A program made the translations under genes and the position numbers. A stretch of 27,345 bases of DNA from Spirochaetales bacterium (GTDB taxonomy: Bacteria > Spirochaetota > Spirochaetia > SZUA-6): positions 1 through 27,345 of the forward strand of contig QILZ01000327.1 of NCBI GenBank assembly GCA_003233545.1, read 5' to 3'. The notes under the pieces are model-generated. The model saw only the letters and a list, made by a program, of their open reading frames with translations. It was not told the origin of the DNA and ran no database searches. This document shows positions 7,401 to 16,061 of the stretch, in pieces; positions within the stretch are counted from its first letter, which is position 1, and each line of letters starts with the position of its first letter.

Positions 7401-7646
7401 TCAGACCTCTGCTTCGTTAAAAGAACTCTTAATATCCGCAAGTTTCTCGAAAAGCTTAAGACGAGCCTTTGCTTCACTGTAATCCAGTATTTCTATGGCA
7501 AACCCTGCATGTACTATTACAAAATCGCCGACTTCCGGATTTTCAAGAAGCGATATATCTACATCAGCTTCTACGGTGCTCTGTTTTACAGTTGCCGTAG
7601 TTCCGTTTTTAAGAGCGATTATCTTCATCGGTGTTGCGAGACACAT
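7401..7646 (-). CDS. hypC: Hydrogenase assembly chaperone HypC
   Basis: HypC is an 81-aa chaperone that carries the Fe ligand precursor with HypD to the large-subunit precursor. The N-terminus MCLATPMKI carries the essential Cys2 exposed after Met removal, followed by the OB-fold core and GDFVIVHAGFAIEIL. GGAGGAGA overlaps the hypF stop just upstream; the hypF stop and the hypC ATG are separated by one base, indicating coupled translation. Confidence 0.97.
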   Translation of the reverse strand: MCLATPMKIIALKNGTTATVKQSTVEADVDISLLENPEVGDFVIVHAGFAIEILDYSEAKARLKLFEKLADIKSSFNEAEV

Positions 7647-7647
7647 A

Positions 7648-10002
7648 TTAATCTCCTCCTTCTTGCTTATAATTAAAATATACCTGCCCTATCGACAGTC
7701 CTCCGTCGCCCGGGGGCACGGAAATATTCAGATAAACATCATATCCTCTTTGTTTTAGTTTCGGAATAAGGATTTCCCGGAGAATTATATTCTGAAAAAC
7801 TCCGCCGGAAAGGGCAATACTGTTAATCCCGGTTTTCTCTCTCATAATGTCCGCCCCTGCAACGGAAGCATCTGCAATTCGTGAATGAAACATGAATGCG
7901 AGGCGGGAAATATTACCATTATTCTTTTCAGTTAGAAGAGTATGGAGTAATTTCGAGACATCGATCTGAAAACTGTCGTTTTGCCGGTCATGTTTTATTT
8001 CCGGCATGTTTTTTGGGGAAGTGCTCTTATCCGTATAGAGCTGTCCGGTATTGCCGGTTTTACAGGGATGCAGTGCTGCAATCCCTTCGAGTTTAATCGG
8101 GCCTTCACCTTCGTAAGTTACATTTCGTACAAGCCCTAAGGCCGCGGCAGCCGCATCAAAAATGCGGCCAAGAGATGAGGTGAGAGGGGTATTTATACGC
8201 TGTTTAAGAATATCGAGAAGTAAAGCGTACTGTTTTTCCGATAGATCCGACAGAGGTTTTAACAGCCGGTAAAGATCATCGGGTTCGATTGAATCGTACA
8301 ACAGTCCGGCAAGAATTCTAGCCGGATTCCTTATCGCGGTTTCACCTCCGGGAAGAGGGAAATACATGAAATGTCCGAGACGTACGAAATCGGAACGTGT
8401 GGCATGGATAAATTCTCCTCCCCAGATATTGCCGTCCGTTCCATAACCTGTGCCGTCAAAAGAAAGGCCTAACACCTCATCGAGATTATGTTCCGCCATT
8501 ACGGACAGAATATGTGCATGATGATGCTGAACCTCTGTCTTTTGCGGAAAAGATGCATTACGCGCCCATTTCGAAGAATGATAACCCGGATGCATGTCAT
8601 AAACGATCCTGTCCGGCTGTACATTGTAAAGTGATAGTATTTTAGTTATCTGCTTCTTGAATTCCATCTCTGTTATCGGATTATCGAGGTCTCCTATGTA
8701 CGGCGAGAGGTAAATATCGTTTCCCTTTAACAGTGCAGGTGCACTTTTTAAATCCCCCCCGATTCCGATAACAGTCTGCGGGCTGTTGTATTTGATATGG
8801 ATAAGCTTGGGAACAAATCCTCTTGATCTTCTTAAAATAGCCCGGCCGGAATATTTTCCTCTTCGCACTATAGAATCATCGGTTCTGAAGATGATTCTCC
8901 TGTTATTGTAAAGAAACATGTCCGCAATTCTTCCGAGTTTCGTAAGAGCGGTATGAGGATCTGTAATTATAGGTTCATCTTTAAGATTACCGGAAGTCAT
9001 GATAAGATATTTGTAGCGTATTTTTGAATGAGGATGTAAAAAGAGCAGTAAATGAAGCGGAGTGTAGGGGAGGAAGATGCCGAGTGTATTAGTGTCGGAA
9101 ACCGCTTTTAAAGCTTCGGGGTTATTCTCCCTGCATGGAAGAATCAAAATGGGACTTGCGGAAGAGGAAAGTATTTTTTTATCTTCCTCTTCCAGGATGG
9201 TTAGTTCATCCGCTGTTTCCATATCACGAACCATCAGGGCGAATGGTTTCTTTTCTCTTTCCTTATCGCTCCGTAATCTTAAAACCGCTTCCGAATGGAG
9301 AGGATCTGCAGCAAGGTGGAATCCCCCGATACCCTGGATGGCCACGATATTTCCCTGATTAAGGGCGTTAATCGTATTCAGAACAGGATCGCCGGAAATT
9401 ATTTTTCCCGGGGCGGAAACAAGTGTAAGTTCCGGGCCGCAGAGACTGCATGAGTTTGTCTGGGAATGGAAGCGCCTGTCCATGGGATCGGTATATTCTT
9501 TGCTGCAGCCGCTGCATTGAGGGAAATCGATCATGGAGGTTGTTTCCCTGTCAAAGGGTGTATCCTCTACAATAGAATACCTCGGTCCGCACTGCGTACA
9601 GGTAATAAACGGATAGAGGTACCTTCTGTTGCCGGGATTAAAAAGTTCCTCTCTGCAGTCATCACAGAGAGCAAGATCGGGAGGAATGGGGGGGAAATTA
9701 TACGTAGTGGAAAGACTCTCTATTATTTTAAAGGATTCCTCATCTTTAAGAGGAATTGTTTCGGCAGTGTAGCTCTCTATCAGGGCAGAAGGAGGTAAAA
9801 TATTCTTGAGTTTTCCATAGAAATTATCTGCGGCATCTTTAGGACCCTGTATCTCCGCAACGACCTCCGATCTTCTGTTCTGCACGAAGCCGTTTAAATT
9901 CAAAGAGGCGGCACATCTGTAAATAGTCGGCCTGAATCCGACACCCTGTATAATTCCCTTAAAGGTGTATCGTATCCGTATATTATTATTATCGTAATTA
10001 AT
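7648..10002 (-). CDS. hypF: Carbamoyltransferase HypF, probable AUU start
   Basis: HypF transfers a carbamoyl group from carbamoyl phosphate to the HypE C-terminal cysteine. Domains in order: acylphosphatase, zinc-finger pairs (CDDC, CTQCG, CSGC, CSLCG), a YrdC-like domain (VAIQGIGGFHLAAD) and a Kae1-like domain (IGIGGDLKSAPAL, VQHHHAHILSVMAEH, LSFDGTGYGTDG). A TTG-based call at 9903 would delete most of the acylphosphatase domain. Upstream in frame the sequence encodes IRIRYTFKGIIQGVGFRP, the family's catalytic loop. No ATG, GTG or TTG occurs between the in-frame stop and 9903. An ATT at 10002-10000 sits 8 nt after AAGGAG (10016-10011), so I use it, giving 784 aa. The gene is the first of hypFCDE. 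Confidence 0.93.
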   Translation of the reverse strand: MNYDNNNIRIRYTFKGIIQGVGFRPTIYRCAASLNLNGFVQNRRSEVVAEIQGPKDAADNFYGKLKNILPPSALIESYTAETIPLKDEESFKIIESLSTTYNFPPIPPDLALCDDCREELFNPGNRRYLYPFITCTQCGPRYSIVEDTPFDRETTSMIDFPQCSGCSKEYTDPMDRRFHSQTNSCSLCGPELTLVSAPGKIISGDPVLNTINALNQGNIVAIQGIGGFHLAADPLHSEAVLRLRSDKEREKKPFALMVRDMETADELTILEEEDKKILSSSASPILILPCRENNPEALKAVSDTNTLGIFLPYTPLHLLLFLHPHSKIRYKYLIMTSGNLKDEPIITDPHTALTKLGRIADMFLYNNRRIIFRTDDSIVRRGKYSGRAILRRSRGFVPKLIHIKYNSPQTVIGIGGDLKSAPALLKGNDIYLSPYIGDLDNPITEMEFKKQITKILSLYNVQPDRIVYDMHPGYHSSKWARNASFPQKTEVQHHHAHILSVMAEHNLDEVLGLSFDGTGYGTDGNIWGGEFIHATRSDFVRLGHFMYFPLPGGETAIRNPARILAGLLYDSIEPDDLYRLLKPLSDLSEKQYALLLDILKQRINTPLTSSLGRIFDAAAAALGLVRNVTYEGEGPIKLEGIAALHPCKTGNTGQLYTDKSTSPKNMPEIKHDRQNDSFQIDVSKLLHTLLTEKNNGNISRLAFMFHSRIADASVAGADIMREKTGINSIALSGGVFQNIILREILIPKLKQRGYDVYLNISVPPGDGGLSIGQVYFNYKQEGGD

Positions 10003-10037
10003 AAATTATTCTCCTTGCCGAAACAGCATGTACTGCT

Positions 10038-10066
10038 AATATATTTTATTTTAAGATTTAAATCAA
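10038..10066 (-). promoter_or_regulatory. Putative hypFCDE promoter
   Basis: On the minus strand TTGATT (10066-10061) and TATATT (10043-10038) are separated by 17 bp. A 10-bp palindrome GATTTAAATC (10055-10064) overlaps the -35. The region is AT-rich, so a chance match is possible. Confidence 0.4.
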
Positions 10067-10136
10067 TAATTACCCGTAAAGATTGACGATGTGTTTATTC
10101 TTATATAAAGTGATAAGAAATTTCCGGAGGTTTTTT

Positions 10137-11210
10137 ATGAACAAAATTGTTTTAAGAGCTGATGATTTTGATGGTTATCTGACTCAGGAGGATAAAGACA
10201 GCATAGATTTCATGGATAAGAAATATGCCGAAAGCCTGCATTTTTATGAGAAACTGTTATCCATCGATGATAACGGGGGTAAAAATAAAGCAAAGGATAA
10301 ACTTATTTCCCTGTATAATGAGATGGGGAAAATGATGCAGAGCATAACAAAACGGGAACCTAATATACATGTGTATTCTTTCGAAACACCTAATAGTATT
10401 CACGGAGAAGCTTCACGTTTAATTGCAAAATTGAGAGACCCGGGGACAGAGCATCCGGAATTTGTATACTATATCCAGCGGGCCTATGAACTTCTCTTTA
10501 ATCTTGCATTCGGCGGGTCTGATGACCATAGAAAAAACTATATTTTCATCAAAACGGCAGTAAATATACCTATTCAGCATTATGCCGTTCACAAAATACC
10601 GTATGTCGATGATAAAATAAAAAACAGCGTAATGTGTGTTATGCTGCGCGGTGCCTTACTCCCTTCCATGATAATGTCAAAGGAAATACAGGAATATTCT
10701 TCAATAAACTATGTTACTCCCTTTGCACTTTTCAAGATACACCGTGATGATACAAAGGAAGAGCATAATATGGAGTATATACTAGATCTGGAAAGATCTC
10801 ATTTTAATCTGGAACAGCTCGACGGGAAAGATCTGGTTTTTGCAGATCCTATGAACGCAACCGGCGGAAGTCTTATTACAATAATACATTACCTGAAAAA
10901 AATGAACATCAAACCGAAATCGATACGATTCTTTAACGTTATATCCGTATTAAAGGGTTCGTTAAGAATTGTAAGAGCGGTTGAAAATGCAGAGATATAT
11001 ACTCTATGGATGGATCCTGCTCTGAACAAAAAAGCCTACATTGTTCCCGGATTGGGCGATGCCGGTGATAGAATAAACGGTGAGGACAGCAGCGATAACC
11101 CGAGAGACATGATTCAGCTGATAGCAGACTATGGTGTAAACATCATTTCCCTCTATAAATCCCAGGTGAGGAAAATAGAGGAGACTGTTCTGTACAAATC
11201 CAGTCCATAA
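10137..11210 (+). CDS. Uracil phosphoribosyltransferase-like protein, N-terminally extended
   Basis: The 357-aa protein has UPRTase signatures: EASRLIAKLRDPGTEHPEF at the start of the core, VMLRGALLPS, the PRPP loop ADPMNATGGS (residues 236-245) and the uracil-site PGLGDAGDR (304-312). Standard Upp is about 210 aa. This protein adds roughly 75 mostly helical residues at the N-terminus and about 45 after GDAGDR, where the usual FGT is replaced by NGED. It probably converts uracil and PRPP to UMP, but altered specificity is possible. The start at 10137 follows GGAGG; the frame from TTG 10083 has no ribosome-binding site. The gene separates the hyp and hyd operons and faces the other way. Confidence 0.8.
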   Translation: MNKIVLRADDFDGYLTQEDKDSIDFMDKKYAESLHFYEKLLSIDDNGGKNKAKDKLISLYNEMGKMMQSITKREPNIHVYSFETPNSIHGEASRLIAKLRDPGTEHPEFVYYIQRAYELLFNLAFGGSDDHRKNYIFIKTAVNIPIQHYAVHKIPYVDDKIKNSVMCVMLRGALLPSMIMSKEIQEYSSINYVTPFALFKIHRDDTKEEHNMEYILDLERSHFNLEQLDGKDLVFADPMNATGGSLITIIHYLKKMNIKPKSIRFFNVISVLKGSLRIVRAVENAEIYTLWMDPALNKKAYIVPGLGDAGDRINGEDSSDNPRDMIQLIADYGVNIISLYKSQVRKIEETVLYKSSP

Positions 11211-11216
11211 ATATTA

Positions 11217-11603
11217 TTACTGTCCCAGGTTTTCTCTCACCTTATCTATCAGAACCTTCGGATCTATAGGTTTTTCGAGAAATTCATTTACAGGAAGAAA
11301 ATCCGCATCCCTTTCCCGGTCAAAGGAAAAGCCTGTTTTCCGTGATACACTTGTTGCCATTATAATAGGCAGATCCGAAAGATCGGCATCGTTCCTGATC
11401 CTGTATGCCACCTGAAATCCTTCGTCATCCGTATTCATCATAACATCGAGAATCATGAGATCAGGTTTTTCCGCTCTGGCCATTTTAAGGCCGTCTTCTC
11501 CGTTTGTTGCCCATAAGACATGGTATCCTTCGGTTTCCAGGACAATTTTCATAGATTCAAAAATATCCTTATCATCGTCGACTATTAATATCTTTTTATT
11601 CAT
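11217..11603 (-). CDS. Stand-alone CheY-like response regulator receiver
   Basis: The 128-aa product is a single receiver domain with no output domain. It has the acidic triad DDD at 9-11, phosphoacceptor Asp53 in LILDVMM, the switch residue in ATSVS and the conserved Lys in FLEKP. The loop between the switch residue and the Lys carries an extra acidic/basic insertion (FDRERDADFLP). Its ATG overlaps the hydrogenase protease stop (ATGA), so it is the last gene of the hydrogenase operon and not a chance neighbour. It may report redox or phosphorylation state to the hydrogenase system or to gene expression. No kinase is adjacent; the nearest in the window is the CNB-kinase at 23317. Confidence 0.9.
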   Translation of the reverse strand: MNKKILIVDDDKDIFESMKIVLETEGYHVLWATNGEDGLKMARAEKPDLMILDVMMNTDDEGFQVAYRIRNDADLSDLPIIMATSVSRKTGFSFDRERDADFLPVNEFLEKPIDPKVLIDKVRENLGQ

Positions 11604-12148
11604 ATCAGTTTTTTTACCTCCTCTAAAATCTTTTGTACAATTTCATCGGTTCCGGATAATATTTTTTGGGATATAGTATCTCCGTGTCCGGTATTATCAA
11701 GCTGAATACCAATTATTCTAATATTTTCCGAAAAACCGAGAGTCTCGGCCATAATTAAAACTTGAGAAATATTTAAACCATGTGTAGAAACGGTTCGTAA
11801 AGATACGGAATCTTTCAGATCGGATATTTTCAGAACACAACATGAACCTGCCTCGAGACCCATTTCGGCAGCATCGATTATAATAACAGGATTCCCTTCG
11901 ACAATTATCGAACCTGCAAGCACAGGATCATGCGAAGCATCGATAAGCTGAATGTTTATGTTACATGCATCCCTGACAGGTCCTAATATGTCCGAATATC
12001 TTTCCCTTAAATATTCAATAATATATAGACCGGCTGCATCGTCTCCTCTGAAACTGTTTCCGATTCCAATTATAGAGATATTTTTTTGTAAGATTCCCGC
12101 ATCATTTAAAGACGTCAAAACATTTTCCTTATACAGGCTATTCCACAT
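11600..12148 (-). CDS. [NiFe] hydrogenase maturation endopeptidase (HycI/HyaD family)
   Basis: This family removes the C-terminal peptide of the large subunit once Ni is inserted. The 182-aa protein shows GIGNSFRGDDAAG (metal-binding acidic residue), IIIDAAEMG and STHGLN, which correspond to the acidic/acidic/His nickel-recognition set of the family. The frame begins 11 nt inside the 3' end of hydA. The ATG at 12148 gives an unusual 22-residue leader. A TTG at 12118 preceded by AAGGA would start closer to the conserved core. The partner is very probably HydA. Confidence 0.93.
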   Translation of the reverse strand: MWNSLYKENVLTSLNDAGILQKNISIIGIGNSFRGDDAAGLYIIEYLRERYSDILGPVRDACNINIQLIDASHDPVLAGSIIVEGNPVIIIDAAEMGLEAGSCCVLKISDLKDSVSLRTVSTHGLNISQVLIMAETLGFSENIRIIGIQLDNTGHGDTISQKILSGTDEIVQKILEEVKKLI

Positions 12149-13448
12149 ATTTTACATCTAAGAAATGTACCGAACATGAGATACACGGATCGTAAGCCCT
12201 TACAAGCATCTCGAGTGTAAGTGTCATTTTATCCTTATCAAAGTTGTTGGCTATCATCCAGGGAACAAGTTCTTTCATATCGTCATCGATATTCTGTGCA
12301 TTCTGGTTTGTGGGAATAACACAGTTCGCCTTTACGATACGTCCTTTGTTGTCGTATGTGTATTCATGGAAAAGGATACCCCGCGGCACTTCCGTGCAGC
12401 CTACACCTGTTCCCTCATGCAGTTTGGCCGGAACAAAGGGGCGTTCCGCTTTTATTCCAGTGGTAAGAAGTGCATCGAGTATTTTTATTGATTCTTCCGT
12501 AACATGAATGGTTTCTATAAGCTGAGCAACCGTGTTAAGAAAAGGATTGGCAACTATCGGTTTCATACCCAGGGCATCGGCAACTTCTCCCGCCAGCGGA
12601 TTAAGCTTGCCGTAATTGTTATTAAGCCGTGCCAGAGCACCTACGGCGTATGATGAACGTCTGTGTTTTGCATGTTTTGCCGTGGAATGAGAGACAATAA
12701 ATTCATTTGTAATACTCATATAATCTTTTTCCGGGGTTAATCCGGTATCCGTAGATGAAATATCACCATCATAGAATGCATATTCACTGTCCGTCTTAAG
12801 TCCTATATACTCGGTTTCTCTAATAAAGGCCGGAAATTTATCCGCAAGTGATTTTAGAAGTTCAAATGAAGTTTTTGCATCCGGGACCATCTGGTTTTCT
12901 AATTTATCTTTTATCCACAGGAGCTGTTCCTCGGTAGGGAGTTTTGTAAAACCTCCCGGAACAAGACGATTCGGGTGAATTGTTCTTCCACCGATTATAT
13001 CGCATATGTCATTGGAAAGACGTTTCATTCTTAAAGCCATTTTTACCGTATCCGGATGTGTTTTTGCCAGCGGAATAACGGACGGAGCATTAAAAAGGTC
13101 CGGCGCTGCAAGGAAAAATATATGCAGAATATGACTCTGCATTGTAGCACCATAAACTAAAAGTTTACGCAGGGTAACTGTCTGATCGCTGATATCGAAA
13201 CCCAGAGCCTTTTCTGTTGTCTTTACGGAGGTTATCTGATGGCCGACGGAGCAGATGCCGCAAATTCTGGAGCTTATAACTGCGGCATCCGTGTATAGGT
13301 ATCCTTTCATCATAGCTTCGAAGTACCGCGGAGGTTCGACAATTTCAAGAACGGATTTAATAAGTTTACCCTCTTTTAAATCAACCGCAATAGTGCCATG
13401 ACCTTCGACACGGGTTACATAGGGAACTCTTATAGAGAGGTTATTCAT
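12138..13448 (-). CDS. hydA: Group 3b [NiFe] hydrogenase large (alpha) subunit
   Basis: The 436-aa subunit houses the Ni-Fe(CN)2CO site and oxidises or produces H2. The four cysteine ligands lie in motif L1 RICGICSVGH (Cys63, Cys66) and L2 DPCISCSVH (Cys422, Cys425, His428). Eight residues (FLDVKYVE) follow His428 and would be the peptide removed by the downstream protease. The gene order hydB-hydG-hydD-hydA matches archaeal sulfhydrogenase operons and places it in the cytosolic NAD(P)-linked group 3b. It overlaps hydD by 8 nt and the protease gene by 11 nt. Confidence 0.95.
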   Translation of the reverse strand: MNNLSIRVPYVTRVEGHGTIAVDLKEGKLIKSVLEIVEPPRYFEAMMKGYLYTDAAVISSRICGICSVGHQITSVKTTEKALGFDISDQTVTLRKLLVYGATMQSHILHIFFLAAPDLFNAPSVIPLAKTHPDTVKMALRMKRLSNDICDIIGGRTIHPNRLVPGGFTKLPTEEQLLWIKDKLENQMVPDAKTSFELLKSLADKFPAFIRETEYIGLKTDSEYAFYDGDISSTDTGLTPEKDYMSITNEFIVSHSTAKHAKHRRSSYAVGALARLNNNYGKLNPLAGEVADALGMKPIVANPFLNTVAQLIETIHVTEESIKILDALLTTGIKAERPFVPAKLHEGTGVGCTEVPRGILFHEYTYDNKGRIVKANCVIPTNQNAQNIDDDMKELVPWMIANNFDKDKMTLTLEMLVRAYDPCISCSVHFLDVKYVE

Positions 13449-14196
13449 AGCTCTTTTCCTCCATATTTACATAGTTTGTATTGAACATATAGAATCGTTT
13501 TTTTATCTGGTCTATGGATAGTTTATACTTTTCCATTACATCCTTAGCTGCATTTTTATTTAAGTCCGGTACCAGTCCCCTGCATCCGTAGCAGTAGTGT
13601 CCGTTTGTAGGACATGCTGCTCTGCATCCCGCACGTGTAATCGGTCCCATACATACAATCCCGTAATCATAAAGACATTCATTCTCTTTTGCCTTACATT
13701 CCACACATACCGAATACTCCGGTATTTCCGGTATTTTCCCTGTAAGGAGTGCGCTTAATACCCTTTTAAACTCCTGATTATCCATCGGGCAGCCCGGTAT
13801 AACGTAATCGACTTTGACGACATCGGATACTGCCTGTGCCTTTATCGAGGGAAAAAGATATTTGTCGTTCCCGTAAACAGTCTCTCTTACCTCGTCCTGA
13901 TCCATATTATTTCTTATTGCATTAATGCCTCCTATATGGGCGCAGGAACCGAGAGCTATAACTATTTTAGCCTGACGTCTTATTTTATGTATTCTCTCCA
14001 CACAATGCGGGGTGCTTATAGAACCTTCGATGAAAGCAATTTCGTAATCTTCGCCGTGGTCGGAGATTGCTTCCCTGAAGTTAACGATGTCCACAAGTTC
14101 GAGTATATCAAGAAGATCGTTTTCGAGGTTTAGCTTGGAAAGCTGACATCCCTCACAGCTTGTAAAATCAAAGAATGCTACCTTTGGTTTACTCAT
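13441..14196 (-). CDS. hydD: [NiFe] hydrogenase small (delta) subunit
   Basis: The 251-aa small subunit carries Fe-S clusters that move electrons from the active site to the diaphorase module. The proximal cluster ligands are CEGC (Cys14, Cys17), LGSCAHIGG and IPGCPMD. A C-terminal set (CVEC, NECLYDYGIVC, GCRAACP, HYCYGC) provides ligands for two more [4Fe-4S] clusters. There is no Tat signal, so the enzyme is cytosolic. Its start shares one base with the hydG stop (TAATG). Confidence 0.95.
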   Translation of the reverse strand: MSKPKVAFFDFTSCEGCQLSKLNLENDLLDILELVDIVNFREAISDHGEDYEIAFIEGSISTPHCVERIHKIRRQAKIVIALGSCAHIGGINAIRNNMDQDEVRETVYGNDKYLFPSIKAQAVSDVVKVDYVIPGCPMDNQEFKRVLSALLTGKIPEIPEYSVCVECKAKENECLYDYGIVCMGPITRAGCRAACPTNGHYCYGCRGLVPDLNKNAAKDVMEKYKLSIDQIKKRFYMFNTNYVNMEEKSYE

Positions 14197-15026
14197 TATA
14201 TCGCCTCCTTGAGGTCTTCTATATAAGTGTAGTTAAATACAGGCCCTTCCTGGCACACATAGATATTATTGATCTGGCAATGTCCGCATTTTCCGACTCC
14301 GCACTTCATTTTTCTTTCGAGTGAAACATATAGCTGATTATCCTTTAACCCTTTTGACCGGAGGGAAAGAATAACGAATTTATACATAACGGGCGGACCG
14401 CATATAGCAGCGATTGTGTTATGGAGATCGAGTTTTAAGCCGGGAATGAGTGTTGTTATGACACCGACATTCCCGTTCCATCCGCTTGTTTTCCTATCTA
14501 CGGTGACATGATATTCTATATCATCCCGCTTTTCCCATGTTTCCAGTTCACCGCGAAAAAGAAACTCTTCCTTCGTTTTGGATCCGTACAGTATTATAAC
14601 TCTACCGTATTTTTTTCGTTCGGCAGGGTCGATAATTGTATTTATCAAAGACCTTAACGGAACAAGTCCGATTCCGCCGGCGATAATGACAATATCTTTA
14701 CCTTCGAAATCCTTCGTTTTAAAACCATGTCCGAAGGGTCCCCTGATTCCCAGCTTGTCTCCCACTTTAAGTTTCTGCATAGCCTGAGTTACATTACCAA
14801 CATTCCTTACAACCATCTCGAATGAACCCTTTTTGAAATGTGATGATGAAACGGATATGGGTGCTTCTCCGATTCCGAAAACAGAAACTTCCACGAATTG
14901 ACCCGGTTCATGCCCAAGGTCCCTGCCGCCTGGAAGTTTAATATCGTAGAAAGTTTCCAACTCTGTCATTCTTTCTATTTTTATGATGTCTGCAACTTCC
15001 GGTACATAAATATTTTTAGCTTCCAT
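14196..15026 (-). CDS. hydG: Hydrogenase gamma subunit, FAD/NAD(P)-binding
   Basis: The 276-aa ferredoxin-NADP reductase-like subunit links the hydrogenase to pyridine nucleotides. It has a beta-barrel FAD domain (PGQFVEVSVFG, then APISVSSS), a nucleotide domain (IIAGGIGLVPLRSLI, ILYGSKTKEEFLF) and a C-terminal [2Fe-2S] site (Cys242, 247, 250, 258 in CGVGKCGHC and VCQEGP), like dihydroorotate dehydrogenase B electron-transfer subunits. The symbol follows the archaeal sulfhydrogenase and is unrelated to the FeFe maturase HydG. The ATG lies 9 bp after hydB. Confidence 0.93.
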   Translation of the reverse strand: MEAKNIYVPEVADIIKIERMTELETFYDIKLPGGRDLGHEPGQFVEVSVFGIGEAPISVSSSHFKKGSFEMVVRNVGNVTQAMQKLKVGDKLGIRGPFGHGFKTKDFEGKDIVIIAGGIGLVPLRSLINTIIDPAERKKYGRVIILYGSKTKEEFLFRGELETWEKRDDIEYHVTVDRKTSGWNGNVGVITTLIPGLKLDLHNTIAAICGPPVMYKFVILSLRSKGLKDNQLYVSLERKMKCGVGKCGHCQINNIYVCQEGPVFNYTYIEDLKEAI

Positions 15027-15035
15027 CGTAACCTC

Positions 15036-16028
15036 CTATAAAAGGGCATTCATAACATCAGTGATGCTGATGTTAGCCGTGCATTGCCTGATACATCTGC
15101 CGCAGCCTACGCAGAACGGTCTGTCCCTGTCGTCCATAATATAGGCAAATTTCCTGGACATTCTATGACGAACCCTGTCGTATCTTTTTTCTCTGAAGGC
15201 CTCGCCTCCGGCCACTTCCGTAAAACCGAGTATCTGACATGAATCCCATCTCCTGGAACGTGAACCCCGGTTGGTGCCGAGAACAACCTCATCCGAAACA
15301 TCGAAGCAGTAACATGTAGGACAAACGAGATTGCAGGTTCCGCAGGAGTAACATTTTTTTGATGTCTCCTTCCAGACCGGATGGTTATATGCACCATGGA
15401 ATACTTCCCTTATTCCTGCCACGGATTGTTTGAGTTTATTTTTAAAGTGAACCACAGGATCACTGTCGTAGCTGCATTCCTCAAGAAATTCGGACCATTG
15501 AGATACAATACTTTTACCCTTATCAGTAAGAGCTTCCACTCTGTAATGGCTGTTGTATTTTGTAAGAAAGATATCGAATCCTTCTTTAAGGTCTGTCGGT
15601 ATTCCTACCGATTTCGCAAAATGAAAGTCATCAGGTGTATATGTGACACCGATAAAAATATTATTTTTTCTTTTTTTCAGATATGTCTCATCCTTTACCC
15701 CTGTGCCAAATGCATAATCGAGACGTAGAATACCCTGAAGTTCATAGTTGTGTATTCCGAAAAAGACAGTTGGTTCGGATTTGATTTCCGGTTCCCGATA
15801 TTCCTGTTTCTTTAAATTGTACTCGACAAGAACTTCCCTTGGCGGAAGAAAAAACTTCTTAAGAGGGAGTATTGTTGTATTATAATCCAACACAATTTCC
15901 TGCGGGTCATCTATTTTTTTAAATACGAATGTTTTACCCTTCGGAACAGGAGCAATGACTCTGTATTTCGTTTTAAGTAATAAAACAGCGTCAGGTATCT
16001 TTTCTCTGGCAATCGCTTTTGCAGACAT
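15036..16028 (-). CDS. hydB: Hydrogenase beta subunit, two [4Fe-4S] clusters
   Basis: The 330-aa iron-sulfur subunit resembles the beta chain of sulfhydrogenase and anaerobic sulfite reductase subunit A. Two ferredoxin-type motifs are visible: Cys226-x2-229-x2-232-x3-236 (CYSCGTCNLVC, followed by PTCYC) and Cys306-x2-309-x2-312-x3-316 (CVGCGRCIRQC). It passes electrons between the flavin subunit and the hydrogenase dimer and may bind polysulfide in enzymes that reduce sulfur. It is first in the operon, with an ideal AAGGAGGTG before ATG 16028. Confidence 0.93.
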   Translation of the reverse strand: MSAKAIAREKIPDAVLLLKTKYRVIAPVPKGKTFVFKKIDDPQEIVLDYNTTILPLKKFFLPPREVLVEYNLKKQEYREPEIKSEPTVFFGIHNYELQGILRLDYAFGTGVKDETYLKKRKNNIFIGVTYTPDDFHFAKSVGIPTDLKEGFDIFLTKYNSHYRVEALTDKGKSIVSQWSEFLEECSYDSDPVVHFKNKLKQSVAGIREVFHGAYNHPVWKETSKKCYSCGTCNLVCPTCYCFDVSDEVVLGTNRGSRSRRWDSCQILGFTEVAGGEAFREKRYDRVRHRMSRKFAYIMDDRDRPFCVGCGRCIRQCTANISITDVMNALL

Positions 16029-16061
16029 AGCACCTCCTTGATAAATAATATAATCGAGACT

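Noticed and set aside
9466..9798. 110-aa plus-strand frame
   Set aside because: It is antisense to the zinc-finger region of hypF, with no motif or ribosome-binding site.
10083..10109. Rightward promoter TTGACG-15-TATAAA before the UPRTase-like gene
   Set aside because: The 15-bp spacer is too short to call with confidence, though a promoter must exist nearby.
11204..11222. Terminator between the convergent UPRTase-like and receiver genes
   Set aside because: Only 6 bp separate the stops and no hairpin with a U-tract is visible on either strand.
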